Of a DNA stretch of 64,000 nt, positions 55,945 to 64,000 are shown one piece after another. Source of the stretch: Streptomyces griseoflavus (GTDB lineage Bacteria > Actinomycetota > Actinomycetes > Streptomycetales > Streptomycetaceae). The translations under genes were made by a program, and so were the position numbers. The stretch is from contig NZ_BMUC01000001.1 in NCBI RefSeq assembly GCF_014649995.1, positions 1,050,161-1,114,160 on the forward strand. The letters run 5' to 3'. The notes beneath the pieces are model-generated. The model saw only the letters and a list, made by a program, of their open reading frames with translations. It made no database searches and had not been told where the DNA came from. Position 1 is the stretch's first letter. Each line of letters starts with the position of its first letter.

Positions 55945-57945
55945 ATGACGGCCGAGCTGGTGCGGGGACAGAACCACCCGCTCTCCCAGTCCCGTCTGGA
56001 GATCCGGATCTCGGCCGGCACACCGGTCGTGGCCGCGGCCGCGCTCGGCGACGAGAGCGGCCGGATCCACGGGACCGAGTGGGTGGCCCACCCGGGCGCT
56101 CCCACCCAGCCCGGCCTGGAGGTGTCGCGCCAGGCGGCCGCCGACCACCGCCTCGCGGTGGACCTGGACGCCGTGACGGACGCGGTGCACCGCGTCAGCG
56201 TCCTGCTCGCGCTGCCCGCCGCGGAAGGCGGCCCGGGTCCCGCCCGGTTCGGCTCCGTGGCGGCCCCCTTCGTCGCCGTCACCGGCCTGGACGGCGAGGA
56301 GGTCGCCAGCTACACCATCACGGGTCTGGAGGCCGAGTCGGCCGTCGTCGCCCTGGAGCTGTACCGGCGCCAGGGCGCCTGGAAGGTCCGCGCCGTCGGC
56401 CAGGGCTACGCGGGCGGACTGGCCGAACTCCTCACCGACCAGTCCCTCCCCGAGGCCGTACAGCTCGCCGGGACCATCGGCGAGGCGGTCGCGCGGGGCC
56501 TCGCCCGCTCCGTTCAGGCGCCCCCGCCCCGCCCGTCCGACGGCGACCGCTCCCGCCAGCCGGCCGCGCCCGCGGTCGGTCCCGACCAGGGCGGCACCGC
56601 ACCCCAGGGCACCCCCGACCCCGTACCGCCGTCCTACGGCGGACAGCCGTCCGGCGGGCCCGGCCAGGACGGACCGCAGCCGGCCTACGGCGCCGGTGCC
56701 GCGGACCCGTCCACCACCGGCGGCCCGATCGACTACAGCCACCCCCGCCGGCAGACCTCCGCCCCGCCACCGCCGCCGCCCGCCGCGCCGCAGCCCCGGC
56801 CCGGGCAGCCCGCCCAGCCCGTCGCGGGGGACGCGACCGGCTGGTCCATGGAAGAGCGGCTCTACAACCAGGTCTGGGGCATGTTCGAGGACCTGGCCCG
56901 CACCACCGCCGCCTACCGCAGCGCCGTCGACTTCGCCGAGTCCCGCATGGACAAGGAGCTGGAACAGGCCCTGTCCGACCCGCGCAGCCGCCTCGGCGGC
57001 CAGGGCGACGCCGCCCGCGAGGCCGCCCGGGCCCGGCACGCCGAGCTGGTCGGCCAGGCGCGGGAATCCCTCGACCGGGACCTCGCCCAGCTGGTCGCCG
57101 AGGCCGAGGTGGTCGAACCCGCCCTGCCCCCGGCGTTCGCCCGCTGGGACAACCCCGCCTGGCACGCCTACCGGGTGCCCATGGAGATACCCATGGCGCT
57201 CCGCCTGGGCGACCTCCGCCTCCCCGAGGCCGACCCGCTCCGCATCCCCATGCTGCTCCGGCTGCCGCTGGAGCGCGGGCTGTGGATCGACAGCGGCCGG
57301 GCCGACTCCCTCGACGGTTCCTTCACCGACTCCCACGACATGCGGCGCCTGGCCATGGAGACGGCCGTCGCGCACGCCGCCCGGCTGCTCGCGGTCTATC
57401 CGGCAGGCGAGTTCACGGTGCACGTCATCGACCCGGCCGGCTCCGGTGCGCAGGCGCTGGCGCCGCTGACAGGGACCGGTGTGCTGGCGGCCCCGCCCGC
57501 CCAGGGCGCCGCGGGCGTGGGGGACGTGCTGGGACGGCTCACCCAGCGGGTCGACCTGGTGCAGATGGCGCTGCGCGGGGGCGCCCCGGACGCGCTGCCG
57601 CCCGGCTTCGACACCTCCCAGCAACTGCTCGTCGTCAACGACTTCCCGCACGGCTTCGACGACCGGGCCGTGAACCAGCTGCGCTATCTCGCCGACGAGG
57701 GCCCGTCCGTGGGCGTCCACCTGATGATGGTCGCGGACCGTGAGGAGTCCTCCGCCTACGGGCCGCTGCTCGACCCGCTGTGGCGCTCGCTGCTGCGCCT
57801 GACCGCCGTGCCCGACGACCACCTCGCCGATCCGTGGGTCGGGCACGCCTGGACGTACGAGCCGCCGGTGGTGCCGCCGGGCAGCCAGGTGCTCCATCAG
57901 GTGCTCACCCAGGTCGCGGCCGCCCGCCGCGCGTGGCGGCGGTGA
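55945..57945 (+). CDS. TerD-domain protein fused to a Pro-rich linker and a C-terminal degenerate ATPase-like domain
   Basis: 666-aa protein. Residues 1-185 form a divergent TerD domain (VSRQAAADHRLAVDLDAVTDAVHRVSVLLALP, then FGSVAAPFVAVTGLDGEEVASYTITGLE). A low-complexity Pro/Gly/Gln linker spans about 190-300. A helical stretch near 310-385 (EERLYNQVWGMFEDLARTTAAY) may be coiled coil. Residues 400-660 look like an alpha/beta domain with IPMLLRLPLERGLWIDSG, FTVHVIDPAGSGAQALAPL and QLLVVNDFPHGFDDRAVNQLRYLADEGPSVGVHLMMVADREE, in a layout resembling FtsK/HerA ATPases but without a Walker A loop. That comparison is inference. It is 80 nt after terD and probably in its operon. Confidence 0.8.
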   Translation: MTAELVRGQNHPLSQSRLEIRISAGTPVVAAAALGDESGRIHGTEWVAHPGAPTQPGLEVSRQAAADHRLAVDLDAVTDAVHRVSVLLALPAAEGGPGPARFGSVAAPFVAVTGLDGEEVASYTITGLEAESAVVALELYRRQGAWKVRAVGQGYAGGLAELLTDQSLPEAVQLAGTIGEAVARGLARSVQAPPPRPSDGDRSRQPAAPAVGPDQGGTAPQGTPDPVPPSYGGQPSGGPGQDGPQPAYGAGAADPSTTGGPIDYSHPRRQTSAPPPPPPAAPQPRPGQPAQPVAGDATGWSMEERLYNQVWGMFEDLARTTAAYRSAVDFAESRMDKELEQALSDPRSRLGGQGDAAREAARARHAELVGQARESLDRDLAQLVAEAEVVEPALPPAFARWDNPAWHAYRVPMEIPMALRLGDLRLPEADPLRIPMLLRLPLERGLWIDSGRADSLDGSFTDSHDMRRLAMETAVAHAARLLAVYPAGEFTVHVIDPAGSGAQALAPLTGTGVLAAPPAQGAAGVGDVLGRLTQRVDLVQMALRGGAPDALPPGFDTSQQLLVVNDFPHGFDDRAVNQLRYLADEGPSVGVHLMMVADREESSAYGPLLDPLWRSLLRLTAVPDDHLADPWVGHAWTYEPPVVPPGSQVLHQVLTQVAAARRAWRR

Positions 57946-57973
57946 CCCGCACGCTGCCATCACCAAGATCATG

Positions 57974-57998
57974 CAAAGGCGCCTGAGCAGCGCCTTTG
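57974..57998 (+). terminator. terminator after the TerD fusion gene
   Basis: CAAAGGCGC and GCGCCTTTG form a 9-bp stem with a 7-nt loop, followed by a T-rich stretch (TAAGTTTCTTTACTTC). It separates the terD operon from terC. Confidence 0.8.
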
Positions 57999-58052
57999 TA
58001 AGTTTCTTTACTTCTCCCTTTACCAACCCTTGGTGATTGGGTACTGTTGACC

Positions 58053-58188
58053 GCACGGAGGGGAGTACTCCCTGTCTGTGCGGCGACCCCGTCAATACGG
58101 ATCAGGCCAGATCCCGGGGCGTCGGCCCGAAGGACCGTCCGGACGCTTTCACAGCGCCCGGCGGCCGGGTGGAAGAGACCTCCGGCAG
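58053..58188 (+). promoter_or_regulatory. yybP-ykoY manganese riboswitch upstream of terC
   Basis: The terC leader carries the conserved elements of this riboswitch in order. The P1 strand GGAGG at 58057-58061 runs into GGGGAGTA (58060-58067), then comes CGTCAATACG at 58090-58099, and the 3' element GAGACCTCC at 58175-58183 pairs with GGAGG to close P1. The class senses Mn2+ and is commonly placed before terC-family genes. The 3' strand continues as CCTCCGGCAG (58179-58188), a perfect 10-nt complement to CTGCCGGAGG (58218-58227), which contains the terC ribosome binding site. This predicts a translational ON switch. Confidence 0.8.
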
Positions 58189-58231
58189 CGACGACGCTGA
58201 CATTGCCTGTGACGTATCTGCCGGAGGCGCA

Positions 58232-59233
58232 GTGGAAGTTTCCATGACCCTGTGGGTCTTGACCATCGTGGGCCTGTGCGCCCTCATCGCCGTCGACTTC
58301 TTCATCGGCCGCAAACCGCACGACGTATCCATCAAGGAAGCCGGGATCTGGACCATCGTCTGGATCGTGCTGGCCGCCCTCTTCGGCGTCGGCCTGCTGA
58401 TCTGGGGCGGAGCCCAGGCGGGCGGCGAGTTCTTCGCCGGCTACATCACCGAGAAATCGCTGAGCGTCGACAACCTCTTCGTCTTCGTCCTGATCATGGC
58501 GAAGTTCGCGGTGCCGTCGCAGTACCAGCAACGGGTTCTCCTGGTGGGTGTCCTCATCGCCCTGGTGCTGCGCGCGATCTTCATCGCCGCCGGCGCCGCG
58601 ATCCTCGCCAGCTTCTCGTGGGTGTTCTACCTCTTCGGCGCCTTCCTCATCTGGACCGCCTGGAAGCTCATCCAGGAAGCGCGGGCCGACGAGGACGAGG
58701 AGGAGTTCGAGGAGAACAAGCTGCTCAAGGCCGCCGAGCGCCGCTTCGGTGTGGCCGACCGCTACCACGGCACCAAGCTGTGGATCGAGCAGAACGGCAA
58801 GCGGGTCATGACCCCGATGCTCGTCGTCATGCTCGCCATCGGCACCACGGACATCCTGTTCGCGCTCGACTCGATCCCCGCGATCTTCGGCCTCACCCAG
58901 GACCCGTACATCGTGTTCACGGCGAACGCGTTCGCGCTGATGGGCCTCAGGCAGCTGTACTTCCTCATCGGCGGACTGCTGCGGAAGCTGGTCCACCTCT
59001 CCTACGGCCTGTCGATCATCCTCGGCTTCATCGGTGTGAAGCTGGTGTTGCACGCGCTGCACGAGTCCGGGGTCCACGTCCCCGAGATCAGCATCCCCGT
59101 GTCGCTGGGCGTCATCTGCGGCGTCCTGATCGTCACCACGATCACCAGCCTGCGGGCCTCCCGCAAGATGGCGGAGGCCGCGTCGGCCGAGGACCAGGAC
59201 GACAGCCCCGCGAAGAACAACATCGACGTCTGA
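58232..59233 (+). CDS. terC: TerC-family integral membrane protein, probable manganese exporter
   Basis: 333-aa membrane protein with about eight spans. The two conserved half motifs are ITEKSLSVDNLFVFVLIMAKF near residue 75 and IGTTDILFALDSIPAIFGLTQDPYIVFTANAFALMGLRQLYFLI near 205-245; the acidic residues in SVDN and ALDSIP are metal-related. An acidic loop (EDEEEFEENKLL) lies between the halves. The GTG at 58232 (MEVSMTLWVL) is preferred because GGAGG lies 4 nt away; an ATG at 58244 is the alternative. TerC/Alx proteins export or handle Mn2+, which fits the leader riboswitch. Confidence 0.92.
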   Translation: MEVSMTLWVLTIVGLCALIAVDFFIGRKPHDVSIKEAGIWTIVWIVLAALFGVGLLIWGGAQAGGEFFAGYITEKSLSVDNLFVFVLIMAKFAVPSQYQQRVLLVGVLIALVLRAIFIAAGAAILASFSWVFYLFGAFLIWTAWKLIQEARADEDEEEFEENKLLKAAERRFGVADRYHGTKLWIEQNGKRVMTPMLVVMLAIGTTDILFALDSIPAIFGLTQDPYIVFTANAFALMGLRQLYFLIGGLLRKLVHLSYGLSIILGFIGVKLVLHALHESGVHVPEISIPVSLGVICGVLIVTTITSLRASRKMAEAASAEDQDDSPAKNNIDV

Positions 59234-59259
59234 CCCCGTCGGACGTCCACGGAGACACC

Positions 59260-59307
59260 GGCACCGGGAGCGAAGGCCGCACATCGCCGGCCACCGCTCC
59301 CGGTGCC
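59260..59307 (+). terminator. terminator after terC
   Basis: GGCACCGGGAGCG and CGCTCCCGGTGCC form a 13-bp stem, with GGCCG/CGGCC pairing inside the loop. It lies 27 nt past terC. The remainder of the gap to 59521 holds the promoter region of the antiporter gene; no boxes are clear. Confidence 0.65.
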
Positions 59308-59521
59308 CCTCTGTCTCCACCCGCGCCGCTCGCCGGCGCCGACCCCATACGACTCGCACCAGGAGGCCATGCGTGATCATGATGACCCCGAGACGATCAG
59401 GAGGGCGCGCCGGAGGGACACGCCGAGCGGCGGTGACACCCCCCATCGCCTCCACGGTCCACCGCCGGGCGGACGCCTCCCGCGAGGTGCGGCCCGCCAT
59501 CACGTCTGCGACGATCGCCCC

Positions 59522-60622
59522 GTGATCGCTTCGCTCAGGGCAGTCGCGACCCGGTGGACGACCATCGTGCCCGTAGTCGCCGTGCTGCTGCTGGTGCTGA
59601 CCTGGGGACGCGATCTGCCCGGCGGACTCGTCGCGCTGGTGACCCTGGTCCTCGCGGCGTCCGTGCTGGCCGCCGTGCACCACGCCGAGGTGGTCGCGCA
59701 CCGGGTGGGCGAGCCCTTCGGCTCCCTGGTCCTCGCGGTCGCCGTCACCGTGATCGAGGTGGCGCTGATCGTCACCCTGATGATCGACGGAGGCGACCAG
59801 AGCGCCACCCTCGCCAGGGACACCGTGTTCGCGGCCGTGATGATCACCGTCAACGGCATCCTCGGCATCAGCCTGCTGGTGGGCTCACTGCGCCACGGCA
59901 CGGCGGTCTTCAACTCCGAAGGCACCGGAGCGGCCCTCGCCACCGTGGCCACACTGGCGACCCTCAGCCTCGTCCTGCCGACGTTCACCACCAGCAAACC
60001 CGGCCCCGAGTTCTCCACCGTTCAGCTCACCTTCGCCGCGGTCTCCTCGCTGGTCCTCTACGGCCTGTTCGTCGCCACCCAGACCATCAGACATCGCGAC
60101 TACTTCCTGCCGATAGTCAAACCCGGCAAGGCGGCCGCACCGGAGGAGCACGCCCCGGCGCCCTCCACCCGCACCGCCCTGATCAGCCTCGGCCTGCTGG
60201 GCCTGGCCCTGATCGGTGTGGTCGGTCTGGCCAAAGGGGTATCGCCCACCATCGAGTCGGGAGTGGAGGCCGCGGGGCTGGGCCACTCCGTCGTCGGTGT
60301 GATCATCGCCCTCCTGGTTCTCCTCCCCGAGACCATCGCGGCGGTCCGCGCCGCGCGCCGCAACCAGGTGCAGACCAGCATGAACCTCGCGCTCGGTTCG
60401 GCCATGGCCAGTATCGGTCTGACCATCCCCGCCGTCGCGCTGGCCTCCCTCTGGCTCACCGGCCCCCTCGTCCTCGGACTCGGCAACACGCACATGGTGC
60501 TGCTCGCCCTCACCATGGTGGTGGGCGCGCTGACCGTGGTCCCGGGACGGGCCACCCCCCTCCAGGGAGGGGTGCACCTGGTGCTGCTGGCCGCCTACCT
60601 CGAACTGGCGATCAACCCGTAG
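59522..60622 (+). CDS. ChaA-type cation/H+ antiporter
   Basis: 366-aa membrane protein of the Ca2+/cation antiporter superfamily, ChaA branch. The two acidic repeat motifs are [21 protein letters not shown] near residue 75 and [45 protein letters not shown] near 260-305. About eleven hydrophobic spans are visible. ChaA exchanges Na+, Ca2+ or K+ for protons. The GTG at 59522 gives a length equal to E. coli ChaA. Its position after terC suggests a shared role in cation homeostasis, which is inference. Confidence 0.9.
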   Translation: MIASLRAVATRWTTIVPVVAVLLLVLTWGRDLPGGLVALVTLVLAASVLAAVHHAEVVAHRVGEPFGSLVLAVAVTVIEVALIVTLMIDGGDQSATLARDTVFAAVMITVNGILGISLLVGSLRHGTAVFNSEGTGAALATVATLATLSLVLPTFTTSKPGPEFSTVQLTFAAVSSLVLYGLFVATQTIRHRDYFLPIVKPGKAAAPEEHAPAPSTRTALISLGLLGLALIGVVGLAKGVSPTIESGVEAAGLGHSVVGVIIALLVLLPETIAAVRAARRNQVQTSMNLALGSAMASIGLTIPAVALASLWLTGPLVLGLGNTHMVLLALTMVVGALTVVPGRATPLQGGVHLVLLAAYLELAINP

Positions 60623-60641
60623 GGCCACGGCCCGCCCGGCG

Positions 60642-61688
60642 TCAGTACGTGACGGTGACGCGCCGGGCGGGCCCGTCGACGCGCACGACACCCCCGTAGG
60701 GGATCACCAGCTGCGGATCGGTGTGCCCGAGGTCCACGTCGAAGACGACGACGGCGTCGGGTGCGTAGACCCGCATCGCCCGCAGCACGGCCGCACGCTG
60801 GTCGGCGGCGTAGGCGGCGGCCTCCCCGGGCTGGTGGGGCCGCTCGAAGGACCAGCTCTTCGGACGGCCCATCAGGAGCGCGGCGAAACGTCCGAGCAGC
60901 CCTCGCTCACCCATGTTCCGCAGGGTGCGGAAGACCTCCTCCCCGCTGGGCAGTTCCTCCGAGGTCTCCAGGAACAGCACGCCACCGTCGTACTCGGACA
61001 GGTCCGGTGCCACCCCGCGGCCGGCCATCAGCATCCAGCCGACGATCTCCAGGCAGCCGCCCCAGGTGCGGCCCTCGACGACCCGGCCGGCGTTCACCCA
61101 GGTCCAGCCCGTCCCCGGCCGGGTCTCCGGCTCCGCGTCGAACGTGGCGGGATCTGCCCAGTCACGGTCCTGGTCGCGCCACCGCCCGGCCGGACGCAGC
61201 TCGTACGCGCCCGGGGTGAACAGGGCCGCCCGCAGGGACGCCGCGGTCTGCGGATGCATCGCCCCGGGGCGGCCGAGCTCCACCATCACACTCGCACCGT
61301 GGAACCCGACGATCCCGGTCTCACGGAGGAAGGCGAGCAGATGGGTGTTGTCGCTCGTCCCGAAGAACGGCTTCGGGTGGGCGCGGATCAGCTCCCGGTC
61401 CAGCAGCGGCACCACGGTGATCTGGTCGTCACCGCCGATCGACGCGAAGACCGCCTTGATCTCCGGGTCGGCGAAGGCGGCATGGATGTCGTCGGCTCGC
61501 TCCTGCGGCGTCGAGCCCATCCGGCGCGTCGCCGGATACTCCACCGGCTCCAGCCCGTACTCCTCACGCAACCGCTCCAGCCCCAGCTCGAACGGGAGCG
61601 GGAAGAGCCCCGCAAGACCGGAGGAGGGAGAGATCACGGCGACGCGGTCGCCGGGCGCGGGCTTGGGAGGGTAGGAAAGGGTCGTCAT
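60642..61688 (-). CDS. S66-family LD-carboxypeptidase (MccF-like)
   Basis: Serine peptidase of 348 aa in family S66, which includes murein LD-carboxypeptidase and MccF, an enzyme that degrades microcin C-like peptidyl nucleotides. The nucleophile is in [13 protein letters not shown] near residue 112, the Glu in [14 protein letters not shown] near 205 and the His in [10 protein letters not shown] near 325, in the Ser-Glu-His order of the family. The N-terminus [16 protein letters not shown] is typical. Cell-wall recycling versus self-immunity cannot be decided here. TAGCCT lies 6 nt before the ATG. The 3' end forms a hairpin arm (60629-60673) with the intergenic sequence. Confidence 0.88.
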   Translation of the reverse strand: MTTLSYPPKPAPGDRVAVISPSSGLAGLFPLPFELGLERLREEYGLEPVEYPATRRMGSTPQERADDIHAAFADPEIKAVFASIGGDDQITVVPLLDRELIRAHPKPFFGTSDNTHLLAFLRETGIVGFHGASVMVELGRPGAMHPQTAASLRAALFTPGAYELRPAGRWRDQDRDWADPATFDAEPETRPGTGWTWVNAGRVVEGRTWGGCLEIVGWMLMAGRGVAPDLSEYDGGVLFLETSEELPSGEEVFRTLRNMGERGLLGRFAALLMGRPKSWSFERPHQPGEAAAYAADQRAAVLRAMRVYAPDAVVVFDVDLGHTDPQLVIPYGGVVRVDGPARRVTVTY

Positions 61689-61790
61689 GCCGGGAGGCTA
61701 GGGCCCCGCGGGCCCCAGCCGCACCGTGATAAACCGGGGGCGAGCAGCGGTCCCGCCGGGAACCGCCCACCCCGACGGACCGGAGGAACC

Positions 61791-62264
61791 GTGCCCCGCA
61801 ATCTGGCCAACGCCCCGATCATGATCCTCAACGGCCCGAACCTGAACCTCCTCGGGCAGCGCCAGCCGGAGATCTACGGTTCCGACACGCTCGCGGACGT
61901 GGAGAGGATGTGCGCCGAGGCGGCCGCCGCGCACCACGGCACGGTGGACCCGCGCCAGTCCAACCACGAGGGGCGACTGGTGGACTGGATCCACGAGGCC
62001 CGGCTGAACCACTGCGGCATCGTCATCAACCCCGGCGCCTACTCGCACACCTCCGTGGCGATCCTGGACGCCCTCAACGCCTGCGACGGGCTGCCCGTGA
62101 TCGAGGTCCACGTCTCCAACATCCACCGGCGCGAGTCGTTCCGGCACCACTCCTACGTCTCGCTCCGCGCGGACGGGGTCATCGCCGGCTGCGGCGTGCA
62201 GGGGTACGTCTTCGCGGTGGACCGGATCGCGGCGCTGGCGGGCCCGGGGGCGGCCCGGGCGTAG
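61791..62264 (+). CDS. aroQ: type II 3-dehydroquinate dehydratase
   Basis: Third step of the shikimate pathway: dehydration of 3-dehydroquinate. Type II features are [20 protein letters not shown] at residues 11-30 (with the catalytic Tyr), [32 protein letters not shown] and the catalytic His region [20 protein letters not shown] near 105-125. The GTG at 61791 has GGAGG upstream and gives 157 aa. It is a lone gene, as is usual for this isozyme. Confidence 0.96.
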   Translation: MPRNLANAPIMILNGPNLNLLGQRQPEIYGSDTLADVERMCAEAAAAHHGTVDPRQSNHEGRLVDWIHEARLNHCGIVINPGAYSHTSVAILDALNACDGLPVIEVHVSNIHRRESFRHHSYVSLRADGVIAGCGVQGYVFAVDRIAALAGPGAARA

Positions 62265-62301
62265 GCCCGGTCCGCCGGGGTGAGTGCCCTCGGGGGCCGG
62301 C

Positions 62302-62958
62302 TCACCAGCCCCGCGCGTGCCACTCCGGCAGGTGCGGGCGTTCCGCGCCCAGGGTGGTGTCGTCGCCGTGGCCGGGGTACACCCAGGTCTCGTCCGGGAG
62401 GACGTCGAAGATCCTGGTCTCCACGTCGTGGATCAGACGGGCGAAGGCCTCCGGATCCCTGTGGGTGTTGCCCACACCGCCCGGGAACAGGCAGTCCCCG
62501 GTGAACACGTGGGGGTGTCCATGGGGGTCGTCGTAGACCAGGGCGATGGATCCGGGGGTGTGGCCGACCAGGTGGCGGGCGGTGAGCTCGACCTGCCCCA
62601 CGCGGACGGTGTCGCCGTCGTCGAGCAGCACGTCGGTGTGCACCGGGATGCCCTCGGCGTCGTCCCGGCCGGCGTGGGTGCGGGCGCCGGTGGCGGCCAC
62701 GACCTCGGCGAGCGCCTGCCAGTGGTCGCCGTGCCGGTGGGTGGTGACGACGGACGTGATGCCGTCGTCACCGATCGTCCCCAGCAGCGTCCGGGCGTCG
62801 TCGGCCGCGTCGATCAGCAGCTGCTCGTCGGTGGCCCGGCAACGCAGCAGGTAGGCGTTGTTGTCCATGGGGCCGACCGCGACCTTGGTGATCATCAGGT
62901 CCTTGAGTTCGTGCACGTCGGCTGGGCCGCCGACCGTCACCCGACCGCTGTACGTCAT
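62302..62958 (-). CDS. MBL-fold metallo-hydrolase (glyoxalase II-like)
   Basis: 218-aa zinc hydrolase of the metallo-beta-lactamase fold. The metal-binding motif is VVTTHRHGDHWQALAE near residue 72, with further ligands in VGHTPGSIALVY, VFTGDCLFPGGVGNTHRD and VYPGHGDDTTLG. The layout fits hydroxyacylglutathione hydrolase-like enzymes; in a mycothiol producer the thioester substrate would be a mycothiol adduct, which is inference. A TAGGCT box lies 7 nt before the ATG. Confidence 0.88.
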   Translation of the reverse strand: MTYSGRVTVGGPADVHELKDLMITKVAVGPMDNNAYLLRCRATDEQLLIDAADDARTLLGTIGDDGITSVVTTHRHGDHWQALAEVVAATGARTHAGRDDAEGIPVHTDVLLDDGDTVRVGQVELTARHLVGHTPGSIALVYDDPHGHPHVFTGDCLFPGGVGNTHRDPEAFARLIHDVETRIFDVLPDETWVYPGHGDDTTLGAERPHLPEWHARGW

Positions 62959-63028
62959 GGCCGCCAGCCTATCCCCGGAAGCGGCGCGGGACAGTCCGAC
63001 GAGGGAAGGAGGGAGGGACGGGACAGTC

Positions 63029-63718
63029 CTACAGGGGAGGGAGGGACGGGAGGGCGCCGCCCTTCACCGCCAGTCCGGAACCGTCCCGGCGGCCGGCGAG
63101 CCAGCCGAGCAGGTCGGCCGCCGTCCCCTCCACGGTCACCGGGTCGCCGGCCGCCCCGCCGCCGGTCGTCCAGGTGCGGCCGTCCACGGTGGCCAGGGCG
63201 GTCGACGGCACGTCGGGGTGACCGGCGAAGCGCGCGGCGAGGAAGCCGATCTCCCGCTCCGTGAACTCCTCGGACAGGTCCTCCAGTTCGTAGCCGATCC
63301 CGAGGTCCACGTGGTGCAGCTCCACCTCGATCCACCGCCGGAACGGCACCCGCTCGGCGCGGTCGGTGACCCCGTTGCGCAGTTCCACCGTGCGCGACCA
63401 GTCCGCCGGGACGGCGCCCGCCGCGCGCAGGCGCTCCGCGCTCTCCCGCACGTCCGCGAGCTGGACGTCGAGGGGGCGTGGGGCGTCCCGCTCGATGTCG
63501 GCGTCCCTGGCCTCGCCGGAGAGGTACATGGGGCGGCCCTCCAGGACGTTCACGAGGGCGTCCGCGTTGCGTGCGAGGTGGGCCAGCACATGGCCCCGGG
63601 TCCAGCCGGGCAGGCGTGACGACTGGGTCACAGCCGCGTTGTCCAGTGCGCCGACCGCGGCGAGCAGCCGCTCGGTAGCGGCTTGTACAGACGCCAGGTC
63701 ATCAGCGTGATCAATCAT
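63029..63718 (-). CDS. maleylpyruvate isomerase-family, mycothiol-dependent enzyme
   Basis: 229-aa DinB/MDMPI-fold protein. The N-terminal helical bundle has LPGWTRGHVLAHLARNADALVNVLEG near residues 35-60 and RWIEVELHHVDLGIGYELEDL near 140, supplying the conserved His residues that bind metal. The C-terminal small domain (VTVEGTAADLLGWLAGR) is the SCP2-like part. Members catalyse mycothiol-dependent isomerisations or transfers; the substrate is unknown. The ATG at 63718 lies 7 nt after TAGGGT. Confidence 0.87.
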   Translation of the reverse strand: MIDHADDLASVQAATERLLAAVGALDNAAVTQSSRLPGWTRGHVLAHLARNADALVNVLEGRPMYLSGEARDADIERDAPRPLDVQLADVRESAERLRAAGAVPADWSRTVELRNGVTDRAERVPFRRWIEVELHHVDLGIGYELEDLSEEFTEREIGFLAARFAGHPDVPSTALATVDGRTWTTGGGAAGDPVTVEGTAADLLGWLAGRRDGSGLAVKGGALPSLPPL

Positions 63719-63861
63719 GGTGCCGACCCTAGTCCGGCCACTCCTTCGAGTGAAGGCGCCGAAGCTCGACCCATAATCGAATGCACGTGCTATAAGCTCG
63801 GGGGTGGCGTCGGGCATTCTGGAGAGCCGGGGTTTGTTGACAACCGTGAATCCGACCGGCG

Positions 63862-63884
63862 TTGTCAGTGGCTCGCCCTAGTCT
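63862..63884 (+). promoter_or_regulatory. RecA-NDp/PafBC-type promoter of uvrA
   Basis: TTGTCAGTG (63862-63870), 8 nt, TAGTCT (63879-63884): full consensus, including the GC that follows GTG in the streptomycete form of the motif. Predicted leader of about 50 nt before the uvrA GTG. Confidence 0.88.
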
Positions 63885-63940
63885 GGAAAAAGACGGGGGC
63901 CTCGCCCCTGTCACTTCTCTCAAGAAAGGTGCGGACCGGC

Positions 63941-64000
63941 GTGGCCGACCGTCTCATCGTCCGTGGAGCGCGCGAGCACAACCTCAAGAACGTCTCGCTC
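63941..64000 (+). CDS. uvrA: excinuclease ABC subunit A, truncated by window edge
   Basis: Only the first 20 codons are in the window: VADRLIVRGAREHNLKNVSL, the diagnostic UvrA N-terminus before its first Walker A loop. AAGAAAGGTG precedes the GTG start. UvrA is the damage-recognition ATPase that loads UvrB. The 3' end lies beyond the right edge. Confidence 0.95.
   Translation, partial: MADRLIVRGAREHNLKNVSL

Noticed and set aside
63719-63861. LexA (SOS) box upstream of uvrA
   Set aside because: I found no GAAC-N4-GTTC type palindrome of acceptable quality; the RecA-NDp motif explains damage control better.

Overview
This window is high-GC chromosomal DNA (about 70-73% G+C by eye, strong G/C in third codon positions, many GTG starts) with gene content and order typical of a Streptomyces core chromosome: pyk, an ANTAR regulator, the liv operon, polA, rpsA, coaE, uvrB, the ter genes and uvrA. 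It looks like conserved core rather than a genomic island. I see no insertion sequence, integrase, prophage or CRISPR array.

Layout. 1-5 kb: 3' part of a siderophore-type N-hydroxylase, a Tat-exported nucleotidase and pyruvate kinase. 5-12 kb: an unusual tRNA with anticodon CAA on the minus strand, an ANTAR response regulator, and a five-gene branched-chain amino acid ABC operon (minus). 12-20.5 kb: a small lipoprotein/membrane protein pair, a thioesterase, a YdeP-type molybdoenzyme, polA, and a DUF4184 membrane protein. 20.8-30.5 kb: secreted lytic transglycosylase, hrpB helicase, a methyltransferase, rpsA, a PAC2 protein, coaE, a TPR protein and a small membrane protein. 30.6-39 kb: methyltransferase, S4 protein, family 5 uracil-DNA glycosylase, prolyl aminopeptidase, GNAT plus Rid pair, formaldehyde dehydrogenase, glpF-glpK. 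39-44 kb: nucleotidyltransferase and a Streptomyces-type HATPase / XRE-DUF5753 / DUF397 / DUF574 regulatory cluster. 44-52 kb: gltD without gltB, DUF1772, uridine-kinase-like protein, CBS protein, psuG-pfkB pair, VOC protein, ogt, glycerophosphodiesterase, MHYT protein. 53-64 kb: uvrB, terD, a TerD fusion protein, terC behind a manganese riboswitch, a ChaA-type antiporter, LD-carboxypeptidase, aroQ, an MBL hydrolase, a mycothiol-dependent enzyme, and the first 20 codons of uvrA.

The main signal is regulatory. Five genes (polA, ogt, uvrB, terD, uvrA) carry a match, or near match for polA, to the actinobacterial DNA-damage promoter known as RecA-NDp/PafBC type (TTGTCRGTG, 8 nt, TAnnnT). For polA, ogt and uvrB the -10 box lies 6-7 nt before the start codon, so those mRNAs would be leaderless. 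The same -10/start spacing without the damage motif recurs at about nine other genes. The terD promoter would tie a TerD stress protein to DNA damage control. Further downstream, terC sits behind a yybP-ykoY manganese riboswitch whose expression platform can be read from the sequence: the 3' strand of its closing helix is a perfect complement of the terC ribosome binding site.

Other points of interest are a 73-nt class I tRNA with a leucine anticodon, a methyltransferase whose conserved N-terminus has no canonical start codon, a long rpsA leader with a hairpin that covers the ribosome binding site, and a uridine-kinase-like protein with a missing P-loop.
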